Assembly: GCA_020444275.1 (NCBI GenBank)
Contig: JAHLLG010000002.1
Location: 186,001 to 250,000 of the forward strand
From: Bacteroidota bacterium
GTDB taxonomy: Bacteria; Bacteroidota; Bacteroidia; Bacteroidales; UBA12077
Direction of reading: 5' to 3'
Length of the DNA stretch: 64,000 bases
Shown here: piece after piece, positions 18,576 to 27,493 of the stretch
How positions within the stretch are numbered: the stretch's first letter is position 1
How the letters are laid out: each line of letters begins with the position of its first letter
Program-made: the position numbers and the translations under genes
The notes under the pieces: model-generated
What the model was told of the DNA's origin: nothing
Databases searched by the model: none
The model's input: only the letters and a program-made list of their open reading frames with translations

Positions 18576-18590
18576 TTAAAACAGAACTAT

Positions 18591-19148
18591 ATGGCATTTT
18601 TAGATTTAGCAAAAAAACGTTTTTCATCAAGAAAGTATTTGGATAAGCCTGTTGATAGAGAAATTTTGATGCAAGTTTTAGAAGCTGGCAGAGTAGCTCC
18701 GTCAGCCAAAAATAAGCAACCGTGGCATTTTGTGGTAACAACGCAGGAAGAACCACTGAAGAAAATACGAGAATGCTACGAAGGCAAATGGTTAGAATCT
18801 GCAAAATGTATTATTGTAGTTTGTGGCGACCATAGAGATGCATGGCGAAGAGCAGATGGTAAAATTCATACCGATATTGATGTAGCTATAGCAATTGATC
18901 ATATGACATTAGCTGCAACAGACCTGGGATTAGCAACTTGCTGGATTTGTAAGTTTGATGTGATGAAATGTGTAAGAGCACTTGATTTGCCCGATGGTGT
19001 TGAACCCATTGCATTAATCCCGGTTGGATATCCTGCCGATGAAGCAGATGTAAACCGACACGAGCAGTTGAGAAAACCGTTAGATGAAATTGTGCATTTC
19101 GAAAAGTTCTACTACAAACCTTTTAAACGTAAAAAACCGATTTTATAA
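18591..19148 (+). CDS. Nitroreductase-family flavoprotein
   Basis: The 185-residue FMN protein has the R-F-S-S-R-K-Y start, APSAKNKQPWHFVV at about residues 36-49, the middle DHMTLAATDLGLATCWICKFD, and LIPVGYPADEADV. These are standard nitroreductase-family features. It shares its general layout with the protein at 4771-5319 but not close sequence identity, so this is not a recent duplicate. It lies 15 bases after the S4 gene and is followed by a strong terminator, so it closes the operon. Substrate is unknown. Confidence 0.92.
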   Translation: MAFLDLAKKRFSSRKYLDKPVDREILMQVLEAGRVAPSAKNKQPWHFVVTTQEEPLKKIRECYEGKWLESAKCIIVVCGDHRDAWRRADGKIHTDIDVAIAIDHMTLAATDLGLATCWICKFDVMKCVRALDLPDGVEPIALIPVGYPADEADVNRHEQLRKPLDEIVHFEKFYYKPFKRKKPIL

Positions 19149-19155
19149 ACAATAT

Positions 19156-19181
19156 AAAGGACGATCAAAAAATCGTCCTTT
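19156..19181 (+). terminator. Rho-independent terminator of the C45-cobB-S4-nitroreductase operon
   Basis: A perfect 10-bp stem AAAGGACGAT / ATCGTCCTTT with a 6-base loop is followed by TTT. It ends the plus-strand operon and lies before the convergent TPR gene. Confidence 0.9.
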
Positions 19182-19246
19182 TTCTATTGGTATTTATTAA
19201 CGGAATTTTAAAAGCAATCTATCTGCAGTTCAAAAGCCTTAATTAT

Positions 19247-21481
19247 CTAAAATTGCGAACTAAGTATGTGATCTTTCATTAATTTAATATCCATACTTTT
19301 TATTCCGTGCTTTTCTAAATACTGCACATCATCCATAAATGACTTAGAAAACTTTTTGATATCGTTTTCAAGATACTGAAGTGCTTTGGCGTAAATTTTA
19401 ATTGCTTCTTTTACCTGGTTATTGCACCAATACGAATGGCCTAAGTGTATCAGATCAAAGTCGCTTACTTTTTTATTAAGAATCTTATCGTAGTACTTTA
19501 TTGCAGTATCAAATTTTCCTTCAACAAATGAAATCCAGGCTATTGGACGTTGTATTTTTTCATTCGCGGGAGCTAAATATTCTACTTTAAAATAGTATTT
19601 TAAGGCATCTTTATAGTTATGTAAACGCATTAACGTGTGTCCAATGTATGCTTGAATGTAAAGATTTTCAGGATCAAGTTTTTCTGCCTGTTTGTAATAA
19701 TCTAATGCTTCAATATGTTCATTGAGATACCTGTAGCAAAGAGCAATTTTTTTAATAATCCACGCTTTGTTTTCATCCAGTAGCTCAGCGCGTTTGTAAT
19801 ACCTTAAAGCATTTTCATACTGACCAAGTCTTTGATAACAATACCCAATTTTTTCGAAAAGTTCGATGTTGGTTTCTTTGGTTGTTTCTAATACTCTAAA
19901 AATTTTTACCGCTTTATCGTAATGCTCATTTTCAAGAAAGAATTCAGCAATATTTCGGATAACCTGCTTGTTAGTTACAATTTTGTTGAAGAAATCAGAA
20001 TTTTGCACATCAAACTCCCACTTGAATATATCGGAGAATTCGTTTTTATAAGGATGTAATTTATAAAAACGATAAAGATCCTGCAAATACTGGGTTATTA
20101 TGCTTTTAGTAATGGCAAACTGATTGAGCAGGTTTTCGTCTTTTTGCACTTCCTCCAGGTTTTTCATCTCCTCATTAAACATATCCATCATCATGGATTT
20201 GTGTGTTTCTGGAATCATTTGAAGGTTAAGACAAAACGAGTATTTGTCGGAACTACACATGTGGAATGATTTTTCAAGCTGCTCAATAAACGTTTGTAAA
20301 TTGGTTTCTTCTTTTTCCACAATCATATCGATGTATTCGTTTTCTTTATAAAAAGGAGTAAACCAGTTGCTTATTTCATTAAAAAACGGAAAATGCTTCA
20401 ATTTTGAGAAAGCACTCATAAATACATCAGAGCCTTCAATCTGTAATTTTGAAAAATCCTGCAGTTTATCTAATAAGTCAGGAGAGTCTTCAAATACTTT
20501 TTCCCAATCCGGGTTTTTATCTTCAGAAAGATCATCTGAAAGAATGTTTTCCAGATCAAGATTTTTCTCAATATTAGGTTGCATTTTCATCATTTCAGGT
20601 AAAATCTCCTCTTCCCACTTTTTGGTAATCTTTTCTGTCTCTTTTGATTTAAATATCTGAATAAGAACAGTTTCAAACTGTTTATCAATATCGTCAACTT
20701 TTGAAAGTTTTCTTATCTGTTTTTCCAGCTCAGGATAAAGTTTTAAACGCTTATCATATTTGTACAAGGTTAAAACTATCCCTGTTAAAGCGCGTTGCCA
20801 AACCTGATTCTCTTTTTGATAATAAAAGTTTAAAAGAGCAGTAAATTTTTGAGGATCGAAAATTCGCACTAAACTTAAGGTTAATGCGCTAACAATTAAA
20901 CTTTTATCGTGCCATGGGATTTTATCAGAATAACAGATGGATTCAATGGTTTTCAGTTCTGTTTCATGATATGTATCGGTTAACCAAAGTATATTAAAAA
21001 GCTCTTTCAATGCATCTTGACGTGAAACGATATCATTTTCATTCCCCTGGTTCTTGGCAACATCTATGTTATGATCTTTTAATATTTTATCAAGTTCATT
21101 GTCAAAAGTAAGGTTGTTAATTAACGAATAGGTTTCCTCGTCGTGTCCTTCCAATCCTTTTTCTAATGACCACTTCATTTTGTAGGTAGTTAAATCCGAC
21201 GATTCTGTAAGCAGACACTCTTTAATTTTATCGTTGAGTTCAATTAGTGATTTCTGCACATACATATAGATTTTATCGCGCTCCGGATCCTCTATGCCTG
21301 TAAATGAATGCTTTAATATATTGGCATATGTATCCCTTATTTTTTCTATCTGTACCTGGTGATATTGTTTTTTGGTATCATTTGCAAAAGTCAATAATTC
21401 CTTAATGGCATATAGGATTTCATTATCTAAAATAAGTTTGGAAATATGTTGATGTTTTTTTGCAATTTCTTTAAAGTTCAT
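19247..21481 (-). CDS. TPR-repeat protein, unknown function
   Basis: The 744-residue protein has no signal peptide. The first ~480 residues are helical with long Lys/Glu-rich stretches. From about residue 510 on there are at least five tetratricopeptide repeats in a row, such as AIALCYRYLNEHIEALDYYKQAEKLDP and GYCYQRLGQYENALRYYKRAELLDE fragments with the W/L-G-Y-A-P spacing of TPRs. It probably acts as a protein-binding scaffold in the cytoplasm. It is a single gene, divergent from the membrane HELTH gene (174-base gap). Confidence 0.88.
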   Translation of the reverse strand: MNFKEIAKKHQHISKLILDNEILYAIKELLTFANDTKKQYHQVQIEKIRDTYANILKHSFTGIEDPERDKIYMYVQKSLIELNDKIKECLLTESSDLTTYKMKWSLEKGLEGHDEETYSLINNLTFDNELDKILKDHNIDVAKNQGNENDIVSRQDALKELFNILWLTDTYHETELKTIESICYSDKIPWHDKSLIVSALTLSLVRIFDPQKFTALLNFYYQKENQVWQRALTGIVLTLYKYDKRLKLYPELEKQIRKLSKVDDIDKQFETVLIQIFKSKETEKITKKWEEEILPEMMKMQPNIEKNLDLENILSDDLSEDKNPDWEKVFEDSPDLLDKLQDFSKLQIEGSDVFMSAFSKLKHFPFFNEISNWFTPFYKENEYIDMIVEKEETNLQTFIEQLEKSFHMCSSDKYSFCLNLQMIPETHKSMMMDMFNEEMKNLEEVQKDENLLNQFAITKSIITQYLQDLYRFYKLHPYKNEFSDIFKWEFDVQNSDFFNKIVTNKQVIRNIAEFFLENEHYDKAVKIFRVLETTKETNIELFEKIGYCYQRLGQYENALRYYKRAELLDENKAWIIKKIALCYRYLNEHIEALDYYKQAEKLDPENLYIQAYIGHTLMRLHNYKDALKYYFKVEYLAPANEKIQRPIAWISFVEGKFDTAIKYYDKILNKKVSDFDLIHLGHSYWCNNQVKEAIKIYAKALQYLENDIKKFSKSFMDDVQYLEKHGIKSMDIKLMKDHILSSQF

Positions 21482-21655
21482 ATAAACTCCTTTTTCAGTG
21501 ATTTCATTAAAGTGATCAAATATTATTCCTAACTTTATTTAATGACAATTTAGTATAAAAACCATAACTTTCTATGTAATTCTGTCATAAATAAGTTACA
21601 AACATAGAATTTTGAGATTAATATAGATTACCTTTTTAAGTAAAATTGATATACT

Positions 21656-22255
21656 ATGCAAAACCTAATTTCAACCGTTGAAATTGCATTATTCATCATG
21701 TTACCCCTGGTTATCTTTTTTAAACAAAAAAGATGTAGCATCAGATTTTATTTCATAGCTATTCCAGTTCTGTATATCATATGGTACTTAACATATATGC
21801 TACTGCATGAACTAACACATTGGCTAGGTGCATGGATTTGTGGTATAGAGGTTTTCGATTATAAAATAATTCCTCTATTTTGGAAAGGTGATTTTGGAAC
21901 AGGTTTTATACAATATGACTTTAAAGGTGATAAGAAAGATTTCTTTATTATTTTTTTACCATATTTACGAGATATTATTTTTCTTTTTGTTGGTTATTGG
22001 ATATTAAAACGACAAAGACTAAAGAGTTTATTTTGGTCCGGTTTCATTTTTATAATGCTGATATTAAACCCGTTGTATGATGTTAGTAATAATTACCTGG
22101 CCTATCTGTTTGGTTCATTAAACGATTTTAATTCATTAAGCATCTCTTCGAATGGTTATATTTCTCACTCGATTGGTATTTTAGTTATAATTGTGGCTTC
22201 ACTTCTAACGTATAGAATAATCCGTTTAAGTGCTGTATCTGAGCATAGCAATTAA
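21656..22255 (+). CDS. Integral membrane protein with HELTH motif (possible M50-like metalloprotease)
   Basis: The 199-residue protein has about five membrane segments. The motif HELTH at 51-55, inside a hydrophobic helix (YLTYMLLHELTHWLGAWICG), has the HExxH form used by zinc metallopeptidases of the site-2-protease (M50) type. A later ILNPLYDVSNN (about 138-148) could supply the third ligand in the way the NPDG/LDG motif does in M50 proteins. No PDZ domain is seen, and the protein is shorter than characterised site-2 proteases. It may be a small intramembrane protease or a non-catalytic relative. It is monocistronic. Confidence 0.6.
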   Translation: MQNLISTVEIALFIMLPLVIFFKQKRCSIRFYFIAIPVLYIIWYLTYMLLHELTHWLGAWICGIEVFDYKIIPLFWKGDFGTGFIQYDFKGDKKDFFIIFLPYLRDIIFLFVGYWILKRQRLKSLFWSGFIFIMLILNPLYDVSNNYLAYLFGSLNDFNSLSISSNGYISHSIGILVIIVASLLTYRIIRLSAVSEHSN

Positions 22256-22385
22256 TAAACCAAAGTGGATCAGATTTTTATGTTCTAAAAAATAATTTTT
22301 TATATTCTACAATATTTACTTTCTATGGTTAATTCAATAACTTGCCATTATTATAATACTTCAAACTAACTTAAAATTATTTTCT

Positions 22386-22631
22386 ATGAGAGCAATAAGC
22401 TATAACTCTAAAATTACTTCAGCACAGCAGGTTGTAGAGAGCTTAAAGGAAAATGTGATGGAAATATTCTGGGAAGAAGATCCCTTTGAGTTTTGCAGTT
22501 CACGGTCTATTTTACCGCTAATCCAGGAAGAAGCAGAGTATTCAATCAAAAGGTTACATCTAAAAGAGCCTGATCAAAATAGGTATTTGCAAAAGGTTGA
22601 ACAGGTGTTAGGTGAATATTGCGAGGTTTAG
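22386..22631 (+). CDS. Small acidic protein, unknown
   Basis: The 81-residue reading frame MRAISYNSKITSAQQVVESL... is acidic in the middle (WEEDPFEF) and predicted helical at the C-terminus. It has no membrane or signal segment. It is preceded by a 130-base AT-rich gap and followed by about 500 bases without a convincing gene. The amino-acid composition looks normal rather than like a random AT-rich frame, so it is probably real, but I recognise no family. Confidence 0.55.
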   Translation: MRAISYNSKITSAQQVVESLKENVMEIFWEEDPFEFCSSRSILPLIQEEAEYSIKRLHLKEPDQNRYLQKVEQVLGEYCEV

Positions 22632-23127
22632 TCAAAAATTTCAGATTTTAGATCTAAATATTTTAGTTAGGATTTCTTATACATTCGCATAAAAGCTTGC
22701 TTAGTGAAGTGTATTTATTAATTCTTTGCTTTTAAAATAAAAGTGCTTTCGCGTATATTTTCAATTTCAATAGATGAAGCTATCTTAAGTTATTTTCTAG
22801 TATTATCCTGGGTGAACAATCTATTACTAAGAAAATCCTTAAAAATTCGTTTCGATACTTCATTTTCACTTCATGATTACTCCTTATTTTTGAAAACGTT
22901 ATATGAAGACATTGTTCAATTATTTAAAAATAAAGGATTTTGTACGCAACGTTTACGGGTAATATATCATCATATACATTGAGTTCAAAATTGGGAAATA
23001 ACCTAAATAATTAAAAAACAGTACGTTTAATATTTTATTTTAAAATATTTTCGTATATTAGTTTAAATCTTGGCAAAATTTGGTCTGGTTTTTGCAAAAC
23101 CAGAGTCAGAAAACAAAAAATACCACT
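22632..23127. other. About 500-base intergenic stretch without a supported gene
   Basis: The region is very AT-rich. The only longer frame (22743-22982, GTG start) has an atypical composition and is not called. Just before the next gene there is an inverted repeat at 23085-23103. Confidence 0.6.
23085..23103 (+). promoter_or_regulatory. Perfect 8-bp inverted repeat before a small gene
   Basis: CTGGTTTT and AAAACCAG are perfect arms around TGC, ending 24 bases before the ATG at 23128. This could be a leader hairpin or a repressor site; nothing more can be told. Confidence 0.4.
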
Positions 23128-23373
23128 ATGAAAATTACTTGTTACAAGAATGGAAAGGAGATATCTTTAAGAGACCCTCTTGATTTAGATTTTATTGAAT
23201 ATGATGTTGTAAAAGATTATTTAAAAGTAATAGGTCATTTAGAAAGAAATCCCAAAGCCAGAGTTGAAATAGATTTTACAGAACCTTACCTTCCTAAGTA
23301 CAATCTGGTTAATTGTGGTGGTACTTTCACTGAAAAGTTTTATCAGGTTATTCATCGTAAGAAACTGGCATAA
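23128..23373 (+). CDS. Small protein of unknown function
   Basis: The preferred start is the ATG at 23128, which gives an 81-residue protein beginning MKITCYKNGKEISLRDPLDLDF. The frame can be extended upstream to 23080, but that segment covers the inverted repeat and is unlikely to be coding. The protein is mixed alpha/beta with Cys at residues 5 and near 66 (NCGG). It lies 3 bases before the next gene and is probably co-transcribed with it. No family recognised. Confidence 0.6.
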   Translation: MKITCYKNGKEISLRDPLDLDFIEYDVVKDYLKVIGHLERNPKARVEIDFTEPYLPKYNLVNCGGTFTEKFYQVIHRKKLA

Positions 23374-23376
23374 TAC

Positions 23377-23826
23377 ATGAAACGTTCAGAAAAAGCACTG
23401 AGCTATTATTCCAATGGTTATAATTGTGCTCAATCGGTAGTTGCTGCATTTTTCGATTTACTTAAAATGGATGAAAAAGTGGTGCTACGAATGGTGTCTG
23501 GCTTCGGAGGAGGTATGGGACGAATGCAACAAACATGCGGAGCGGTTACCGGTGCATTTATGATTATCAGTTTTATGCGAGGTAAATATGATGTTAATGA
23601 TACTGAAGCAAAAGAAATTACTAACAAATTAATACAAGATTTCTCGGCGAAGTTTGTGGCCCGGCATGGAACAATTAATTGTAAAGAACTTATTAAATAT
23701 GATTTAAGCACGGAAGAGGGAAGAAAGCAGGCAAAAGAAGCCAACGTATTTAATGCCGAATGTTCAAAATTTGTACAGCTTGCTGTAGAAATATTAGAAG
23801 AGTTACTACTAAAACAAAGTGATTAA
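23377..23826 (+). CDS. C-GCAxxG-C-C family redox protein
   Basis: The 149-residue protein matches the family named for its cysteine pattern: YNCAQSV at about residue 16, GFGGGMGRMQQTCGAVTGAF with the CGAVTG motif around 46-52, then NCKEL and a final AECSKFV. The family is thought to bind a metal or have a redox role, but its biochemical function is poorly known. It begins 3 bases after the upstream small gene, and its stop lies inside a hairpin terminator, so the two genes form a short operon. Confidence 0.88.
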   Translation: MKRSEKALSYYSNGYNCAQSVVAAFFDLLKMDEKVVLRMVSGFGGGMGRMQQTCGAVTGAFMIISFMRGKYDVNDTEAKEITNKLIQDFSAKFVARHGTINCKELIKYDLSTEEGRKQAKEANVFNAECSKFVQLAVEILEELLLKQSD

Positions 23827-23846
23827 TAGTTTTCACTATTAACCAC
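23819..23846 (+). terminator. Hairpin terminator between convergent genes
   Basis: GTGATTAATAG (23819-23829) and CTATTAACCAC (23836-23846) form an 11-bp stem with one mismatch around TTTTCA, followed by TTTT. It overlaps the stop codon of the C-GCAxxG-C-C gene. Confidence 0.7.
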
Positions 23847-23866
23847 TTTTAATCCCTAATAAAACT

Positions 23867-26290
23867 TTATTCGTATCGTAACGATTGTGCCGGATTTATT
23901 CTTGCCACTTTTAGCGTTTTATAGGTAATCGTTAGAATTGCAATAACGAGAGCAATCGCAAAACCCAGAATAAAATCCCACGGGCTCAAACTGATCTTGT
24001 ACGGATAGTTTTGCAGCCAGTTTTTAGCAATAAAGTAAATTGCAGGCCATGCAATAATTGCCGATATGGTTACCAGTACAACGATTTCTTTGGAAATAAT
24101 ATAGAAGATATTTGTTATGGAACCGCCTAATGCTTTTCTGATACCAATTTCTTTGGTTCGTTGTTCGGTAGTAAAAGAGGTGAGTCCAAATAAACCTAAC
24201 GAAGCAATTACAATACCTAATATAGTAAAAACTATTGCCAGAGTAGCATTTTGCTGTTCTTCGTTATATTCATGTTTTAATTCATCGTCCATAAAAAAGT
24301 ACTGGATTGGTTCCGATCCGGAAAAATTATTCCATACATCCTCAATATGCTTTAATACATTATTTGGTGCATCCTGAGCTAATCGAATACTCACATAGCC
24401 CCAGTTAATATCTTCGTTCTTGAACCTAAAAATATAGGGCTCTATTTTGTAATGTAATGATCTAAAATGAAAATTCTTAACTACTCCAATTATTGGCATA
24501 TACTCGTTGTTTTCATCTGCTTCGTCTGGTGGAAGTTTAAAGCGTGTTGAAAACGGATCTTTTAAATCAAAATTTTGTACTGCACTTTCATTCACAATAC
24601 AGGCATCCTGATCGGTAGGGTATGATTTGTCGAATAATCGGCCATTGGATAATTCTATTTCATAGGTTTTAAAATAATCGTAATCAACCCAATTTGTTTC
24701 AAGCAAAAAAGATTCCTGGTCACGGCCTTCAATGATATATCCATTACCATTGTTATTATGCATTGGAGCTGCAGTTGAAGCAGAAACACCAGTTACACCT
24801 TTAATTTGTAGCAATTCATTTTTAAATGATTTGATCTGATCGCCAACTGCATGAGCTCTTCCTAAAACAACCAGGTTATCTTGTGTAAAGCCCATGTCTT
24901 TATTCATCATGAAGTTAATTTGCTTATAGATAATTGATGTGCCGACAATTAGCATTATTGAAATTGAAAACTGAAGAATTACCAGTATACTTCTCAACCT
25001 GCCATTCTTCATGCTATCTTTAATACTTCCTTTAAGCACCGAAACAGGTTTAAAAGCCGAAAGATAGAATGCAGGATAAATCCCGGCTAAAACTCCAACT
25101 AATAAAGAAAGAACAATTAAACCGGGTATGGTATACCAATTGTCAATATAATTAATTTCCAACCTTGAATTTAATATTTGATTAAAGAAAGGCAGTGTAA
25201 GTTCTATAATTACTATCGCTATAGCCAGTGAGAAAACAGATAATACGATAGATTCGCTAAGGAATTGGCGAATTAACATTCCTTTTGACGAACCACTTAC
25301 CTTTTTAATTCCCACTTCTTTAGCTCGTTTTGCCGCTTGAGCAGTCGATAAATTCATAAAATTAATAGCTGCAATTACAATGATTAAAAAGGCAATACTT
25401 CCAAAAATATAAAGGTATTTAGGATCACTTGGAGGTTTAACCTCGTGTATTATTCCCGGATCTAAATGAATTTTAACTAATGGCTGTAATTCATAGTAAT
25501 ATTGATTTCCCTGACTAAAGAAATCTTCAATGGTTGTGTTTAGATATTGTTCCAGCATTGGGCCAACATATTTTTTAATCATTGCCGGAAATTTCTCATT
25601 TATCTTGTCAGGATTGGTTCCTGGGTTAAGCAATACGTATGTCTCAAAACTATTGGATAGCCAGTTTCCATCATTAGCTCTTCTGCTTGAAGTAAACGAA
25701 CCAAAAATATCCGCTTCAAAGCTTGAGTTCTCCGGAATATCTTCCATAATGCCAACAACCTCATATAACGAGGTGTCAGTTCCCTCTTGAATCATTTTAC
25801 CGATCGGATCTTCAGAACCAAAGATTCTCTCTGCAGTAGATTTGCTTATAACGGCCTGATAAGGCGCATTAAGAACATTTGAGATATCGCCTTTTATCAG
25901 TGGAATAGAAAAGATTTTAAAAAAGGAGGAATCAACAAGAACAAAGTGTTCATCAAAATCTAAATCCTTGTATTTTATTGCTGACGATCCATAGCTATTA
26001 TATCGTGTGAAACTTTCAACTTCAGGGTAATCCTGCACCATAGTTGGTCCTACAGGCGAAGCGGTAGAAGAAACATGAGCTTCCTGACCTCCAATTTTAC
26101 CATGCAGGTTAACCCGGTAAATTCTTTCCTTTTTCGTATGAAATTGATCAAAACTTAACTCATTGATAACGAAAAGTGCAATTAATAAACTGCACGCTAT
26201 TCCAATAGATAAACCTAGTACGTTAATAAATAAATATGCTCTTTGCCGGTTAAATGACCGTATGCTGTGTGTTAATATTTTTTTAATCAT
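23867..26290 (-). CDS. FtsX-like ABC permease (MacB-type, two PCD/FtsX units)
   Basis: The 807-residue protein follows the Bacteroidota plan: N-terminal helix (FINVLGLSIGIACSLLIALFV), a large periplasmic domain with FDQFHTKKERIYRVN, three central helices with AKEVGIKKVSGSSKG, a fourth helix region, a second periplasmic domain, and a final FtsX block with TKEIGIRKALGGS. It ends in NPAQSLRYE. Such proteins pair with a MacB/LolD-type ATPase, but no separate ATPase gene is adjacent, so the partner is encoded elsewhere. The cargo is unknown; lipoprotein, peptide or antibiotic efflux are the known roles of related permeases. Confidence 0.93.
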   Translation of the reverse strand: MIKKILTHSIRSFNRQRAYLFINVLGLSIGIACSLLIALFVINELSFDQFHTKKERIYRVNLHGKIGGQEAHVSSTASPVGPTMVQDYPEVESFTRYNSYGSSAIKYKDLDFDEHFVLVDSSFFKIFSIPLIKGDISNVLNAPYQAVISKSTAERIFGSEDPIGKMIQEGTDTSLYEVVGIMEDIPENSSFEADIFGSFTSSRRANDGNWLSNSFETYVLLNPGTNPDKINEKFPAMIKKYVGPMLEQYLNTTIEDFFSQGNQYYYELQPLVKIHLDPGIIHEVKPPSDPKYLYIFGSIAFLIIVIAAINFMNLSTAQAAKRAKEVGIKKVSGSSKGMLIRQFLSESIVLSVFSLAIAIVIIELTLPFFNQILNSRLEINYIDNWYTIPGLIVLSLLVGVLAGIYPAFYLSAFKPVSVLKGSIKDSMKNGRLRSILVILQFSISIMLIVGTSIIYKQINFMMNKDMGFTQDNLVVLGRAHAVGDQIKSFKNELLQIKGVTGVSASTAAPMHNNNGNGYIIEGRDQESFLLETNWVDYDYFKTYEIELSNGRLFDKSYPTDQDACIVNESAVQNFDLKDPFSTRFKLPPDEADENNEYMPIIGVVKNFHFRSLHYKIEPYIFRFKNEDINWGYVSIRLAQDAPNNVLKHIEDVWNNFSGSEPIQYFFMDDELKHEYNEEQQNATLAIVFTILGIVIASLGLFGLTSFTTEQRTKEIGIRKALGGSITNIFYIISKEIVVLVTISAIIAWPAIYFIAKNWLQNYPYKISLSPWDFILGFAIALVIAILTITYKTLKVARINPAQSLRYE

Positions 26291-26417
26291 TACTCTATTC
26301 AGTTATGTGTATTTATTTTATTAGTAAATTTCGTAAATAGGACGAGCAAAGTATATTTTAGTTACACTTTTTTTCAAACAAAGTGCAATAATTTGAAATG
26401 TTCTCGTCAGGTATAGT

Positions 26418-26984
26418 ATGAAAGGCGAAAATGAAAATAGAGGTTTAAAAGCATTTATAAGCTCCGAATACAGGAACTTGGTTTCGTTTGTAAAAAGATA
26501 TTTAAATGAGCGATACTATAATATAAGTGCCGAAGATGTAGTACAGGATGTTGCCTTGAATTTATTTTCTAAACTAGATTTTGATGAGCAGTTGGAGAAT
26601 GTTGCAGGTTATGTATATCGGTCGATTAAGAATAAAATTACCGATTTTCAGCGAAAGAATAAGAAGGAGATTCTTTTTGAGAAATTTTCAAATGAGGAAG
26701 GAGAGGAGTCGTACTCGCATAATATCCCAGAAATAGAAGAATCATTTGAATTAGAAATTGATGACAGCAGGTTTTATGAGCAAATTAATGATGCTTTAAG
26801 CCAATTAAGTCCTAATCAGCAAATGATATTTATTGCTACCGAAATGGAGGGTTATACTTTTGAAGAAGTTGCAGAAGAACTAGATATACCCATTGGGACA
26901 CTCCTTTCTTGGAAACATCGGGGAGTTAAAAAAATGAAAGAAATAATCAAGCTTGATGAATTATATATGAGAAATGATAATTAA
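26418..26984 (+). CDS. ECF-like RNA polymerase sigma factor
   Basis: The 188-residue protein has sigma-70 region 2 (YYNISAEDVVQDVALNLFSKLDF, with VAGYVYRSIKNKITDFQRK for DNA melting) and region 4 (LSQLSPNQQMIFIATEMEGYTFEEVAEELDIPIGTLLSWKHRGVKKM). An acidic linker between them is longer than usual. It is divergent from the permease gene at 23867 (127-base gap) and lies 15 bases upstream of a small membrane protein gene on the same strand. That second gene may be a non-classical anti-sigma factor or the main target of this sigma. Target promoter unknown. Confidence 0.93.
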   Translation: MKGENENRGLKAFISSEYRNLVSFVKRYLNERYYNISAEDVVQDVALNLFSKLDFDEQLENVAGYVYRSIKNKITDFQRKNKKEILFEKFSNEEGEESYSHNIPEIEESFELEIDDSRFYEQINDALSQLSPNQQMIFIATEMEGYTFEEVAEELDIPIGTLLSWKHRGVKKMKEIIKLDELYMRNDN

Positions 26985-26999
26985 TAAAAATTAGATAGT

Positions 27000-27413
27000 A
27001 TGGAAAGAGTATATGAACACAGAACACATCCGGTATTAAAAGGATTAAAAATAGTAGGCTTTGTAATACTTGGAGCACTTGCAGCAGCAGGATTTGCATT
27101 CTTATTCGGATATTTTGTAATGTTGCTATGGAACTGGTTAATGCCAACCTTGTTTGGATTAACAACAATAACCTTCTGGCAGGCCGCCGGCATTGTATTA
27201 CTTGCACGATTGATTTTTGGCGGATTTAAACATGGTCCAAACCATTCAAATCCAAAACCGCCACGCAAAAAGTTCTTTGATCATTGGAAAGATCAGAGCA
27301 GCAAACATACCAAATGCCGAGACTGGAGACATTTTGATGATTTTTGGTGGGATGAGGGCGAGAAAGCTTATAATGATTACATGGAGCGCCGCAAAGAACA
27401 GGAACAGAAGTAA
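27000..27413 (+). CDS. Small two-helix membrane protein linked to sigma factor
   Basis: The 137-residue protein has two membrane segments (about 21-48 and 55-75) and a cytoplasmic-looking tail rich in His, Lys, Trp and Asp (HFDDFWWDEGEKAYNDYMERRKEQEQK). It is 15 bases downstream of the sigma gene, so it is co-transcribed. There is no classic zinc-binding anti-sigma motif. A regulatory link is inferred only from position. It ends near a bidirectional terminator at 27455-27486. Confidence 0.75.
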   Translation: MERVYEHRTHPVLKGLKIVGFVILGALAAAGFAFLFGYFVMLLWNWLMPTLFGLTTITFWQAAGIVLLARLIFGGFKHGPNHSNPKPPRKKFFDHWKDQSSKHTKCRDWRHFDDFWWDEGEKAYNDYMERRKEQEQK

Positions 27414-27454
27414 ATTAAGAAATTTTCCTGACTAATGAAATCGATTGACAGATT

Positions 27455-27486
27455 AGCTGCAAGCTTTGATATTTTAGCTTGCAGCT
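27455..27486. terminator. Bidirectional terminator between convergent genes
   Basis: A perfect 11-bp stem AGCTGCAAGCT / AGCTTGCAGCT with a 10-base loop is followed by TTTT on the plus strand and has A/T-rich flanks on both sides. It separates the sigma operon from the cysteate synthase gene. Confidence 0.82.
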
Positions 27487-27493
27487 TTTAAAT

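Noticed and set aside
22743-22982. GTG-started frame of 79 codons
   Set aside because: Composition is unlike the neighbouring proteins (many Ser, Leu and Phe), no family is recognisable and it lies in a very AT-rich gap.
26291-26417. Sigma-54-like promoter before the permease starting at 26290
   Set aside because: No TGG-N10-GC-like element was seen in the divergent region on the minus strand.
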